Part shown: positions 18,750 to 26,778 of the stretch, one piece after another
Position numbering within the stretch: the stretch's first letter is position 1
Layout: each line of letters opens with the position of its first letter
DNA from: Rossellomorea vietnamensis NBRC 101237
GTDB lineage: Bacteria; Bacillota; Bacilli; Bacillales; Bacillaceae_B
Reading direction: 5' to 3'
DNA length: 64,000 nt
Assembly (NCBI RefSeq): GCF_001591825.1
Contig: NZ_BCVQ01000005.1
Location: forward strand, 1 to 64,000
Position numbers and translations under genes: made by a program
The notes under the pieces: generated by a model
Database searches by the model: none
What the model was told of the DNA's origin: nothing
What the model saw: only the letters and a program-made list of their open reading frames with translations

Positions 18750-19762
18750 GCATGAAGGAATGGATGGAATTAGATATCGACTCACTTGAACTAGAAAAAG
18801 TGACCGAATTGGAAAAAAAGCGCGTCAAACAACATGTTCTAAATAAACGGAAAAAGACAAACATTTGGAGGAATCTGGCCGTCGCATCCGTTATGCTGAT
18901 CGGCGTCTCCACAGCGGCAAGCTTTGCGTATCCCTCGTTTGCCACACAGCTCCCATTCATGGACGATGTCATACGCTATTTTACTGATGAGCCATACAAA
19001 GAGTTTGAAGACTACTCGACTGATATCGGTCTTACCCAGACAAGCAATGGTGTGACCATCTTGATTGATAACGCTGTTTATGACGGCACGAATATTAAAA
19101 TATCCTATGCCATTGAAACAGACAAAGATTTCGGGGAAGACATCCACAGTGGTGGGCAATGGTTTAACATTAAGGGTGCAAACGGAAGCGGCGGGAGCAG
19201 TCAACTCACCAAGATCGGTCCTACCCGCTATGTCGGATTGTCCTCCATCACTCCGAGCTTTAAAAGCGGGGACTTTCCGGAAAAGGTAGACATCACGTGG
19301 GAACCAGAGACTCTTTATAGCACCTCCAATGATACAGAAGTAAAAGGAGACTGGTCATTCGCCTTCTCATTAAAACGGCTTGAAGGCGATCTGCAGCTTA
19401 TCAATGAAACGGTTCAGAGTAAAGATGCAACTTTCACGTTGAAATCTATTGAGTTTACTGACGTATCAACCGTCATTTCTTATAACCAGGTAGCAGCAGA
19501 CTCCCTGCTCGAGGAGTGGCCGGAGGTATCACCCGTCTTCAAAGTGACGGACGACCTGGGTCATGTATATATGGACGGAACGGGCGGTGGCGGTTTTTCT
19601 ACAGATAACGGAAAAACATACAAAGGGACAACAGAGTTTGGAACCATCCAGGATGGAGCCAGCCAACTCATCATCGAACCCATTGAAATTGCCAGTCTCG
19701 GGTCGGGGAAAGGTCATACAGAAATTGAACTTGAACCGATTGTCGTTGATTTAGAAAAATAA
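18746..19762 (+). CDS. DUF4179 membrane protein, probable cognate anti-sigma factor
   Basis: A 338-residue protein with a cytoplasmic N-terminus of about 48 residues, one membrane segment (about 48-66) and a large extracytoplasmic part. The start of the outer part (LPFMDDVIRYF, then GVTILIDNAVYDGTNIKISY) is the DUF4179 signature. Such proteins are routinely encoded directly after ECF sigma genes and are regarded as their membrane anti-sigma partners. The four-base overlap with the sigma gene supports a 1:1 pair. The signal sensed outside the membrane is unknown. Confidence 0.8.
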   Translation: MSMKEWMELDIDSLELEKVTELEKKRVKQHVLNKRKKTNIWRNLAVASVMLIGVSTAASFAYPSFATQLPFMDDVIRYFTDEPYKEFEDYSTDIGLTQTSNGVTILIDNAVYDGTNIKISYAIETDKDFGEDIHSGGQWFNIKGANGSGGSSQLTKIGPTRYVGLSSITPSFKSGDFPEKVDITWEPETLYSTSNDTEVKGDWSFAFSLKRLEGDLQLINETVQSKDATFTLKSIEFTDVSTVISYNQVAADSLLEEWPEVSPVFKVTDDLGHVYMDGTGGGGFSTDNGKTYKGTTEFGTIQDGASQLIIEPIEIASLGSGKGHTEIELEPIVVDLEK

Positions 19763-19766
19763 TTCC

Positions 19767-19806
19767 CATTCCCCTATTGAAGTTGAACGACTTTAATAGG
19801 GGAATG
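19767..19806 (+). terminator. Long hairpin after the sigma/anti-sigma pair
   Basis: CATTCCCCTATT pairs with AATAGGGGAATG, with an additional inner AAGT/ACTT pairing. It lacks an immediate U-run, so it may protect the 3' end or act together with the next hairpin. Confidence 0.6.
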
Positions 19807-19817
19807 AATTCTCTATA

Positions 19818-19848
19818 AAAGTGTGATCCTACCACGTGGTCACTCTTT
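19818..19848. terminator. Hairpin between convergent anti-sigma and GNAT genes
   Basis: AAAG.GTGA.CC pairs with GG.TCAC.CTTT around an 8-base loop. T-rich flanks follow on both strands. It lies between convergent genes and probably ends the minus-strand run. Confidence 0.55.
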
Positions 19849-19863
19849 CTATTAACAATTTGG

Positions 19864-20265
19864 CTAAAGCCTTTCCAACACACACCTAAACCGTTCCACC
19901 CCAGGATATTTCTCACCCAAACTCATAATCTTAAATCCAAGTTTCTTATAAAATATCACTGCATCCCGATCCGTTTCAGCAGTAACCCTAGTACAATGGC
20001 CGAAATAATCGATCATCTTATGACCTATTCCCTTCCCCCGGTGTTTCGGCATCACGGCTATATGCTTTATTTCACACTCTCCCTCATTCAGGAATTCAAC
20101 TCCTATACATCCAACCAGCTCATCTCCAGACGTAAACCCATATAATTTCCGTTCGGTGGAATGGATGTACAGATCATATTCCTCTTCAACTTTTTCTACA
20201 GAAGTTGCAAAGCATAATAATTTTCTAATATCCGGGTGAATGGACTTTATTCTGATTTCTTCCAT
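19864..20265 (-). CDS. GNAT family N-acetyltransferase
   Basis: A 133-residue single-domain GNAT acetyltransferase. Motif A is visible as IKHIAVMPKHRGKGIGHKMI (about residues 66-85), where RGKGIG holds the acetyl-CoA pyrophosphate. FYKKLGFK near 104-111 is motif B. The acceptor substrate cannot be told. GGGGGA upstream of ATG is a good ribosome-binding site. It is the last gene of a minus-strand run that also holds an APH kinase and an alpha/beta hydrolase. Confidence 0.8.
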   Translation of the reverse strand: MEEIRIKSIHPDIRKLLCFATSVEKVEEEYDLYIHSTERKLYGFTSGDELVGCIGVEFLNEGECEIKHIAVMPKHRGKGIGHKMIDYFGHCTRVTAETDRDAVIFYKKLGFKIMSLGEKYPGVERFRCVLERL

Positions 20266-20291
20266 AATCGTCCCCCATTTTCAACCAGGTA

Positions 20292-21158
20292 TCATCTATA
20301 CCCCTTCATCCCATTCTCAAATGCTACCGGATCATCATTCTCAATTCCGTGAAGTGCTTCCTGCAACCCAAATATACCCCTGTAGAAATTCATTCTGCCG
20401 AAAATTCGATCCCCGTTCGGATATATCTCCAGACATCTCCTGACGAAGTATTCGCCGTAACTGGATAATAATCCGGCAAAGTCATAGGCAGGGTCACCCA
20501 CTTCGGCTTCTCCAAAGTCGATGATTCCGGAGACTTCATGACGTTCCGGATCCCACAGGATATTGGATGCCCCAAAATCACCATGAGTGAGGACCGGTTG
20601 AAAATCCAGAAGTTCATTCTTTGATAAAAACAAATCGAAATGTTGGCTGACTTTCACCTTTGCTCTTTCATTCATATGGGGAAAAAGTTTCTCCTTGAAC
20701 CGATCGTATAGGTCTTCAATCGAACGTCGTATCTCCCCTATACTCTTTTTCTCGATGTTCATAGATTCCAAAGATTGTGAGTGAAGTACAGTCAAAAAAC
20801 CCACCAATCGGGAAGCGATTTGTTCATGATGTTCTTCATTTTCTATAAAAACGCCTGGCCACAGTGGACTCCCTTCAACCAGCTTATAACCTGTAAATAC
20901 CATTCCCACTTTCTCTGGTTCCAAGGATTGATAAATAGGATAAGGGACCGGTAACGGGATGTTTCCCTTTATCCCTTCCAACACCCTCGTTTCTTTCTTC
21001 AATTTCATGATTCCTTCCGTATACTTCGGGAATCTGAAAACAAGAGAGTCGTTAATTATAATGACATCATTATTCTGACCAATTTCATTCATTTCGCTGT
21101 GAGTGATCTTTAAATCCGGGTATACCGCTCTTATTCTTTTTTCATAAGATGAAACCAT
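20292..21158 (-). CDS. Aminoglycoside phosphotransferase (APH) family kinase
   Basis: A 288-residue APH/choline-kinase-fold enzyme. The catalytic loop HGDFGASN is at residues 192-199 and the metal-binding IDFGEAEVGDP at 213-223, both intact. Members of this fold phosphorylate aminoglycosides, macrolides, or small metabolites such as homoserine and fructosamine. The sequence does not identify the substrate, so a resistance role should not be assumed. AGGAGGAGCACAT precedes ATG. The gene begins 11 bases after the stop of the upstream hydrolase. Confidence 0.8.
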   Translation of the reverse strand: MVSSYEKRIRAVYPDLKITHSEMNEIGQNNDVIIINDSLVFRFPKYTEGIMKLKKETRVLEGIKGNIPLPVPYPIYQSLEPEKVGMVFTGYKLVEGSPLWPGVFIENEEHHEQIASRLVGFLTVLHSQSLESMNIEKKSIGEIRRSIEDLYDRFKEKLFPHMNERAKVKVSQHFDLFLSKNELLDFQPVLTHGDFGASNILWDPERHEVSGIIDFGEAEVGDPAYDFAGLLSSYGEYFVRRCLEIYPNGDRIFGRMNFYRGIFGLQEALHGIENDDPVAFENGMKGYR

Positions 21159-21169
21159 ATGTGCTCCTC

Positions 21170-22012
21170 CTATTTCCTTTCATACAAAAACAATTCATAC
21201 TCTTCCTTAAACCGGCTTGATTCCTCAAGAAACGGGTAATGATTACTCCTCTCGAAGATGCCCAGTCTCGGTATTCCCTCAGCCATTTCAATCGAGTACT
21301 TCAATGGACATTGCACATCGAAGCGGCCACACATGATTAACGTCGGGACCTCAATAAACTCCAGCTTTCTCGTCACATCATATATTTGCAGTTCGCGGAT
21401 AAAGAAGTTCATTCTTGCTTCCGACATCCCTTTATGAATATCCAAGTGAAATAGATCATGATATTTCTCAGGTTTATGTAATGAAAATTTCGTTCTTTCT
21501 ACTGAAAGCTCTTTCCTCTTAACAAGCGATAGATCCGGTTGTTTCAATGCCTCAATCAGTTCCTGCATCCTTTCGTAATCCGAGTGCGCTTCGTTGTATA
21601 TGCAGTCCTCCGAGAAGGTCATATACTCTCTCGCAGCTGCCCCGACAATCACAGAGAAATCCAGACTTTTTGAGAAGTGAATTCCATAAAGGATCCCTAA
21701 CATCCCACCAGTGGAATGCCCGGCTAACCCCCAATGAGATAACCCTAATGCTTCCCGGATCGCCTCCAGGTCAAATATGGTTTCCAGCATACTCAACTGA
21801 TAGGGTTCATGAGATTTGTCAGAGCCTCCTGCTTCCCGTAAGTTAATCAAGAAGACCTGGTTGGTAACTGTGAACGTCTCTGCGAAATAGTCCCCGGTCT
21901 CATTGAACTCGGAATAATGGTGGGTGACACATAGAGGATTTCCATCACCCTTGATGAATACTTCAAATACTCCCCGTTCTGTATGCAGTAACTTCCTTTC
22001 CCATGCCTCCAT
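21170..22012 (-). CDS. Alpha/beta hydrolase
   Basis: A 280-residue alpha/beta-hydrolase-fold protein. The nucleophile elbow is GHSTGG (residues 98-103, Ser100). The acid is probably the aspartate in CGRFDVQCP, and the histidine lies in SNHYPF near the C-terminus. It resembles proline iminopeptidase or lipase-like hydrolases, but the substrate is unknown. GGGGTGAAAGG precedes the ATG. It is in a close run with the APH kinase and acetyltransferase downstream, and a terminator-like hairpin separates it from the MFS gene upstream. Confidence 0.8.
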   Translation of the reverse strand: MEAWERKLLHTERGVFEVFIKGDGNPLCVTHHYSEFNETGDYFAETFTVTNQVFLINLREAGGSDKSHEPYQLSMLETIFDLEAIREALGLSHWGLAGHSTGGMLGILYGIHFSKSLDFSVIVGAAAREYMTFSEDCIYNEAHSDYERMQELIEALKQPDLSLVKRKELSVERTKFSLHKPEKYHDLFHLDIHKGMSEARMNFFIRELQIYDVTRKLEFIEVPTLIMCGRFDVQCPLKYSIEMAEGIPRLGIFERSNHYPFLEESSRFKEEYELFLYERK

Positions 22013-22034
22013 CCTTTCACCCCTTTTTCACTTT

Positions 22035-22063
22035 GAAAAAAGGCTTCCCGAAATGGGAAACCT
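22035..22063 (-). terminator. Terminator of the MFS gene
   Basis: AGGCTTCCC and GGGAAACCT pair with one mismatch around a 5-base loop. On the minus strand TTTTTT follows, seven bases after the MFS stop. Confidence 0.65.
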
Positions 22064-22069
22064 GATGAT

Positions 22070-23284
22070 TCACGATTCTTCAAACCGGACGCTTAAAGGT
22101 TTGTTCAAATTCTTCAACCTGGGATTCACCCAGAAGTACAGAGCAAATGCCAGGTAACCGACGCCTGATAATACTAATAGGAATCTTCCAGAAGTGAACT
22201 CTCCGATCACACCGCCGAGCAGAAACCCTAAAGGACTCAGTGACCCGAGCAGCGACGAAATGAAGGCAAAACCGATTCCTATATATCCTTTTGGAAGATT
22301 GACCTGAATCAACGTTTGCACATAAATCCCGATGATGCCGATCCCCATCCATGATAAAGCAAACAATAGATAAGGCATGATCGACAAGTCCTTCAGGGTA
22401 AACGCCAGCATCCAACACAAGCCGGACCAAAGCGACAGTAGCGGTAGAATACGATTTAGCGCTATTTTCTCTACCTTACTGGATAAGGCGGTCCCTGTCA
22501 GAGTGCCTAATGACATGGCCGTCAACCAGAATCCGTATTCCGCAGAAGAATCCGAAATGACCGGAAGCATAGCCATCCCCATCGTCGCCATCACATTCAT
22601 AACGATAATGCCCAATACCATGCTTAGAAGCGTATGACGCTTTCTCACCACCAGAAATCCCTCTTTGAAATCTTCCTTGTACTGCCTGATAAAATGAGCG
22701 CTTCGTACTTCCGTTTCCTTTTTTGACCTCGGGACGCTTAAATAGAATAAAAACAGCATTCCCGTCCCGATCAATAAAACGCTATTCGTCACATAAATCA
22801 AACCCAACCCAACAAAAGCGATCAAGATCCCCGATACAGCATCACATATGATATCCAGGGTTTGATAAGAAAAGGCAAAAATCGAGTTTACTTTTGTAAG
22901 CTGTTCACGGGGAGTCAGGCACTCAATGAGGGCACTTTCAGTCGGATACGTGCATTCCGATAACGAAAGGGCCACAAACATCAATATGAACAAGAGTGGC
23001 AGCCATAAGAGATTTGTAAAATACAAGATCGAAATGGCACTGACCAGCACCCCCTGCCCGAGCATGGCGACATAAAGAATCTTCTTCTTTGAAAACCGGT
23101 CAATAATGGGACCGTATAGAAATTGGATGGTGACAGGCAAGATGGCCACTGCACTTGTCAATCCGATTAACAAAGGCGAAGACGTCGTCGATTTCACGTA
23201 CCAGATCGTCGCAATCATGTAAAAGCTGTCAGCAAAATTGGTGATGATCCTGCCTGTTAACAGAATCATTAATTGTTTATTCAT
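22070..23284 (-). CDS. MFS transporter (MFS_3/macrolide-efflux-like)
   Basis: A 404-residue major facilitator with about 12 predicted membrane segments. The loop after the second segment, FLYGPIIDRFSKKKILY, has the shape of MFS motif A. The overall pattern resembles the MFS_3 group that contains putative macrolide exporters. The substrate is unknown. The start at 23284 (MNKQLMILL) was chosen from AGGAGG ten bases upstream and the fit of the first membrane helix. It is followed by a hydrolase and an APH kinase, an arrangement suggestive of antibiotic or metabolite detoxification. Confidence 0.8.
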   Translation of the reverse strand: MNKQLMILLTGRIITNFADSFYMIATIWYVKSTTSSPLLIGLTSAVAILPVTIQFLYGPIIDRFSKKKILYVAMLGQGVLVSAISILYFTNLLWLPLLFILMFVALSLSECTYPTESALIECLTPREQLTKVNSIFAFSYQTLDIICDAVSGILIAFVGLGLIYVTNSVLLIGTGMLFLFYLSVPRSKKETEVRSAHFIRQYKEDFKEGFLVVRKRHTLLSMVLGIIVMNVMATMGMAMLPVISDSSAEYGFWLTAMSLGTLTGTALSSKVEKIALNRILPLLSLWSGLCWMLAFTLKDLSIMPYLLFALSWMGIGIIGIYVQTLIQVNLPKGYIGIGFAFISSLLGSLSPLGFLLGGVIGEFTSGRFLLVLSGVGYLAFALYFWVNPRLKNLNKPLSVRFEES

Positions 23285-23473
23285 ATATGAAAATCCTCCT
23301 TTAATCATCAGCAAATAACACGAGGTCATTCGCTAACCTTAAGGCGGTTTCCACACAATGAATGAGTTCTAATGATCGAATGGATTTTGAAAGCGTATGA
23401 GAATCATAGACTCTTTCCTTTCTTATACTAGTATTGGTAATTATTTCATAAATATTCCGAATCTTCAACCTTA

Positions 23474-23525
23474 AAAAATAAACATCCCTGCATGCAGATC
23501 GGCTTTTCTGCAAGCAGGGATGTTT
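23474..23525 (-). terminator. Terminator of the 23.5-24.2 kb membrane protein gene
   Basis: AAACATCCCTGC pairs perfectly with GCAGGGATGTTT over 12 bases, with inner TGCAG/CTGCA pairing. On the minus strand ATTTTTT follows. It lies five bases after the stop codon. Confidence 0.88.
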
Positions 23526-23529
23526 GACT

Positions 23530-24162
23530 TTAGTGTGTTAAATCGTTGGACAACTGATCAGAGGCAAGCCCCATCAATCTTCTCCCTATCATCCAAATGG
23601 CAAAGCTCGTCACCCACAGAATCAACGCAGATCCTAGTCCGACAACAGACATGTAGGCATTAAGCTGATGACCACTCAATGACATTGTCTCAGGTACGAA
23701 AAGCCAGGTGACAATAGGAACCACACATAGTAAAAGACCGGTGTAATAATAAATCCTAACCCGGAATAGTCTGGCCAACGGCAGAAAATGAAGTCCGACG
23801 ATGATGGCAATGACAATCGGAATATTTTCTGTGTGTCCAACAGCATTGCACACTGCAATGGCAATCCCGATCGCTATCCCCTCCCCGGCGAAAATGATGT
23901 TAAACCACATCCTCATTTTCCTTCCATCATTCCCGCTGTGGGTGGATGTCCCTTGGGGAAACCCCTTCGACGCCGAAATCAATGAGAAGCCGCCGATGAC
24001 TAATACCATTCCGATTGCTAAAGCAGCTGTTAACAACCACGGGCTTCCCCAACCTTGTAGACCCATGACACCTGTATACGACCATAAGGTACCGAAAAAC
24101 GCCATGAATAAAACACCAGAAGCTGTTCCACGTAAGTCACCTTTCGTAACTGTATGTACCAT
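23530..24162 (-). CDS. Multi-pass membrane protein of unknown function
   Basis: A 210-residue protein with about six membrane segments. I do not recognise the family with confidence. Notable stretches are GDLRGTASGVLFMAFFGTLWS near the N-terminus, a hydrophilic loop rich in Ser, Gly and Asp around residues 70-85, and a probable final membrane helix before a short acidic tail. ATG at 24162 was preferred over an upstream GTG because GGAG lies 8 bases before it. It stands alone, with a strong terminator downstream. Confidence 0.6.
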   Translation of the reverse strand: MVHTVTKGDLRGTASGVLFMAFFGTLWSYTGVMGLQGWGSPWLLTAALAIGMVLVIGGFSLISASKGFPQGTSTHSGNDGRKMRMWFNIIFAGEGIAIGIAIAVCNAVGHTENIPIVIAIIVGLHFLPLARLFRVRIYYYTGLLLCVVPIVTWLFVPETMSLSGHQLNAYMSVVGLGSALILWVTSFAIWMIGRRLMGLASDQLSNDLTH

Positions 24163-24211
24163 CAAGTACACTCCTTCTCAAGTTTCATTGAAAGTTCAAT
24201 CATTAACATAT

Positions 24212-25240
24212 CTATTCCGTTATCGTCTGAATATCACTCGCCCTGACCCTTCCAGGAGAACCTTCCTCTAACACCTCATCGACTTTCAAGACAATTTTGT
24301 CTCCCTTTGAAAATTCTTGGGCGTCTTCCGTTTCTACATATAAAAAGGTACCGTTTAAATTCGCTAAATCTTCCCCTTTTACTTTTTCCAGGGACACTAA
24401 ATCTGGAGCCGTCAAATCTTCTCCAATCAGAATCTGATTTTCCTTCACCTCCAAGATGTAACCATAGACGACATTTTCACTGGATTTTGTGGGATGTTGG
24501 GATACATATATAATGTACTCAGCAATATCAGTGAACGGTTTAGAGCTTTCATGAGATCCGCAAGCATTCCAGTTAAGCGTTCGGCCACCTCCATTTATCT
24601 TCACTTTCATCAGATAGTTGTCCGCCTGTTTTCCTTTAGGGCATTCATCACTCGTAGGCTTGGAGTCTAGATAATTCGCCAACACCAACTGCTTATAGAC
24701 TTCCTGCTTATCCTCATCATCCACTTGAATCGTTTGTTTTTCTCCTTCTTTGGGACCGTACCTTAACTCCACTTCAAACACATCCTGGCGCTTTACGTCA
24801 TAAGAAGTCTCGAGAACCCCCCAGGTTTCCCCCTTTACACCCTCACAACCTGTCAGATAATAGGACAGATTGGTAGGATTCTCTTCCCGATTCAGCTTTC
24901 CGCATTGAAAGGACTCCACCTCGCCATCGCCATATTGGTCTCTAGTGTAATCGAATGTTACATCGATTTGTTTCCCATCGTAAGCTAAATCCGTGAGTAT
25001 GGGATCTCCCTCGATTGTGTAGGATACGACTCTCAAATCTCCTTTTTTCTGCTTCTTTACCCTCTGAAAATAGTTCTCCATGTTACCCAATCCTGAAATC
25101 CCACCATGCATGTTCACTACATCCGCATTCAGTTCAGAACCGTTTTCTTCAGTAGGTTCTGCGGTCTGATTGGATTCATTGCATGCTGTGAGAAAGACCA
25201 AGATGATGGCAAGTATCCATAACCATTTTGAATATTGCAT
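24212..25240 (-). CDS. Two-domain lipoprotein (DUF4362-like and DUF3221-like)
   Basis: A 342-residue predicted lipoprotein. The signal peptide ends in the lipobox LTAC (lipidated Cys near residue 20). The first part (about 35-245) contains NMHGGISGLGNMENYF and VVSYTIEGDPILTDL, typical of DUF4362. The last 85 residues (from VVYGYILEVKENQILIGED) resemble DUF3221 of YobA-type proteins. The two domains usually occur apart, so the combination is worth noting. The start at 25240 follows GGGGGG and gives a proper signal peptide, unlike the upstream ATG. Function unknown; probably on the outer face of the membrane. Confidence 0.7.
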   Translation of the reverse strand: MQYSKWLWILAIILVFLTACNESNQTAEPTEENGSELNADVVNMHGGISGLGNMENYFQRVKKQKKGDLRVVSYTIEGDPILTDLAYDGKQIDVTFDYTRDQYGDGEVESFQCGKLNREENPTNLSYYLTGCEGVKGETWGVLETSYDVKRQDVFEVELRYGPKEGEKQTIQVDDEDKQEVYKQLVLANYLDSKPTSDECPKGKQADNYLMKVKINGGGRTLNWNACGSHESSKPFTDIAEYIIYVSQHPTKSSENVVYGYILEVKENQILIGEDLTAPDLVSLEKVKGEDLANLNGTFLYVETEDAQEFSKGDKIVLKVDEVLEEGSPGRVRASDIQTITE

Positions 25241-25303
25241 TGAATCCCCCCAGATATTTTCTAAATTGAATTTCATACAGTTTCCTGCTTTAAACGGTTT
25301 GTA

Positions 25304-26119
25304 TTACACAAAAAACTGAGTCATCCAGGCAATATAATATGAACCCGGGATAAAGATCAGTTGAGCGAGAAGTGTCCCGAACAGCCTGGAGATGACCATC
25401 ATGATAGAAAGGCCTTTTAGCTCTTGGTAATTCCCCTTCCCATTTGCCACATCGTCGGCCAGGACGGAAATCTTAGGATCAATAAACAGTGTCAATAAAA
25501 TCGTTGCAATGCCATTGATCAAGCCTGAAGCCATAGTCGCACTGCCTGATCTATCTGGTACGATGAGCGCAGCATAAAGCGCTGAAAGAACGCCAATCGT
25601 GTACACTGCTGTAATGACCATATTGATGAAAAACAACCTTTTTGGAATGGCTCTGAAATTGATTCCCGTCAAATATCTTCTACCTGGTTTAGCAAAATGG
25701 TTCATTCCTCTTTTATATAGATCATTCTTAAACCCAAGCTTGATTAACCTTGGCACAGAACCTCCCTGCTCTGATAGGTGGATAATCCCCCTTGAAAACA
25801 AAGCAACAAACGTAGGCAATAACACGATTCCAAGGAGAGTACCTAAAGTCGAGGCACCGATCAGCACCCTGAACTGCTCTTCCACCACTTCTAATTTTCG
25901 GCCCTCAGGTGCAGCATCAGTGAGTCCTCCTGTAAAAGGCTGCTGCATCATATTTGACATCCGTGACACAATGACCATCATATTAAACAGGGAAAGACCT
26001 GACGCAATCAACTTCACCCTTGCCCCGGATAACCTGACCGCATAAGCAAGTGTTTCAATGCTATGTATGATTAAAATGAATAATGCAATAAAGAGTACTG
26101 GTAACGATAAAAATTCCAC
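25304..26119 (-). CDS. amj: Alternative lipid II flippase Amj
   Basis: A 271-residue polytopic membrane protein with six or more helices, of the Amj (YdaH) family. In B. subtilis Amj moves lipid II across the membrane when MurJ is absent or inhibited and is induced by sigma-M. Diagnostic stretches are IHSIETLAYAVRLSGARVKLIASGLSLFN (quoted by its ends, residues 19-47) and LFIDPKISVLADDV in the C-terminal half. The start is GTG with GGGAG upstream. A TATAAT hexamer lies at 26149-26154 on the minus strand, but no clear sigma-M -35 was found. Confidence 0.85.
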   Translation of the reverse strand: MEFLSLPVLFIALFILIIHSIETLAYAVRLSGARVKLIASGLSLFNMMVIVSRMSNMMQQPFTGGLTDAAPEGRKLEVVEEQFRVLIGASTLGTLLGIVLLPTFVALFSRGIIHLSEQGGSVPRLIKLGFKNDLYKRGMNHFAKPGRRYLTGINFRAIPKRLFFINMVITAVYTIGVLSALYAALIVPDRSGSATMASGLINGIATILLTLFIDPKISVLADDVANGKGNYQELKGLSIMMVISRLFGTLLAQLIFIPGSYYIAWMTQFFV

Positions 26120-26161
26120 GATGACAACTCCCTTTTTTATCCAATCCTATTATAGCATTTT

Positions 26162-26198
26162 AAAAAAGGAACATTTCGTATTTTTGAAATGTTCCTTT
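26162..26198 (-). terminator. Terminator of the cytidine deaminase gene
   Basis: AAAGGAACATTTC and GAAATGTTCCTTT form a perfect 13-bp stem with an 8-base loop, followed on the minus strand by further T residues. It lies just upstream of the amj promoter region. Confidence 0.92.
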
Positions 26199-26202
26199 AA
26201 AT

Positions 26203-26604
26203 TTACTTTCTATAGGCTTCATACCAATGAAAAGGCTGGACTTCTTTTAATGTCTTAAATTGAAGATCACCTTCTGGATGGTAGATGCCTACTTTCACAT
26301 CCTCTCCCCAATAAAAAAGCCTCTCCTGGCATATTCCACAAGGAGTGAGAACTTTGTAGTCTGAGTTTTCATCATCACGTACGACACAAACAGAATGAGT
26401 CACTTCCGTATTCAGTTTGTGGGCTTCCAATATGGCACCTGTTTCAATGCATAGCTCGGTGGACGCATTGATGATTTCCGGGGAAACGCTGGTGAGAATG
26501 ACGCCACTTTTTGTATACATGGCTGAAGCACCGCCCCAGCCTGTTGGATATCTTTTTTCAATTAATGCCACTGCAGCTTTGAATAGTGTTTGTTCAATAT
26601 TCAT
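26203..26604 (-). CDS. Cytidine deaminase family protein
   Basis: A 133-residue zinc deaminase of the cytidine deaminase fold. Zinc ligands Cys52 (CIE, with Glu54 as proton shuttle), Cys89 and Cys92 (PCGIC) have the spacing of tetrameric cytidine deaminases. The usual CAE is CIE here, and the overall sequence also resembles blasticidin-S deaminase relatives. Pyrimidine salvage is likely, but a nucleoside-antibiotic substrate cannot be excluded. It stands alone with its own terminator. Confidence 0.75.
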   Translation of the reverse strand: MNIEQTLFKAAVALIEKRYPTGWGGASAMYTKSGVILTSVSPEIINASTELCIETGAILEAHKLNTEVTHSVCVVRDDENSDYKVLTPCGICQERLFYWGEDVKVGIYHPEGDLQFKTLKEVQPFHWYEAYRK

Positions 26605-26703
26605 GTACCGGCCCCCATAATCAATACTATGATTTTAATACTAGTGGGAAATCTTCCATAATACCAGATGTATTCAGGAGAATGCTCGCTCCCGTTATGA
26701 AGA

Positions 26704-26742
26704 CAAAAAAACCTCAAGTCAATAAATTCAATGACTTGAGGT
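26704..26742 (-). terminator. Terminator of the 26.8-28.0 kb MFS gene
   Basis: ACCTCAAGTCA and TGACTTGAGGT form a perfect 11-bp stem around a 10-base loop, followed by TTTTTTT on the minus strand. Confidence 0.92.
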
Positions 26743-26778
26743 CTTACTTAATTCACTTTTGACTATTCATACGTTTTT

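Noticed and set aside
23301-23513. 70-codon minus-strand frame
   Set aside because: It overlaps the MFS ribosome-binding site and a strong terminator, and lacks coding features.
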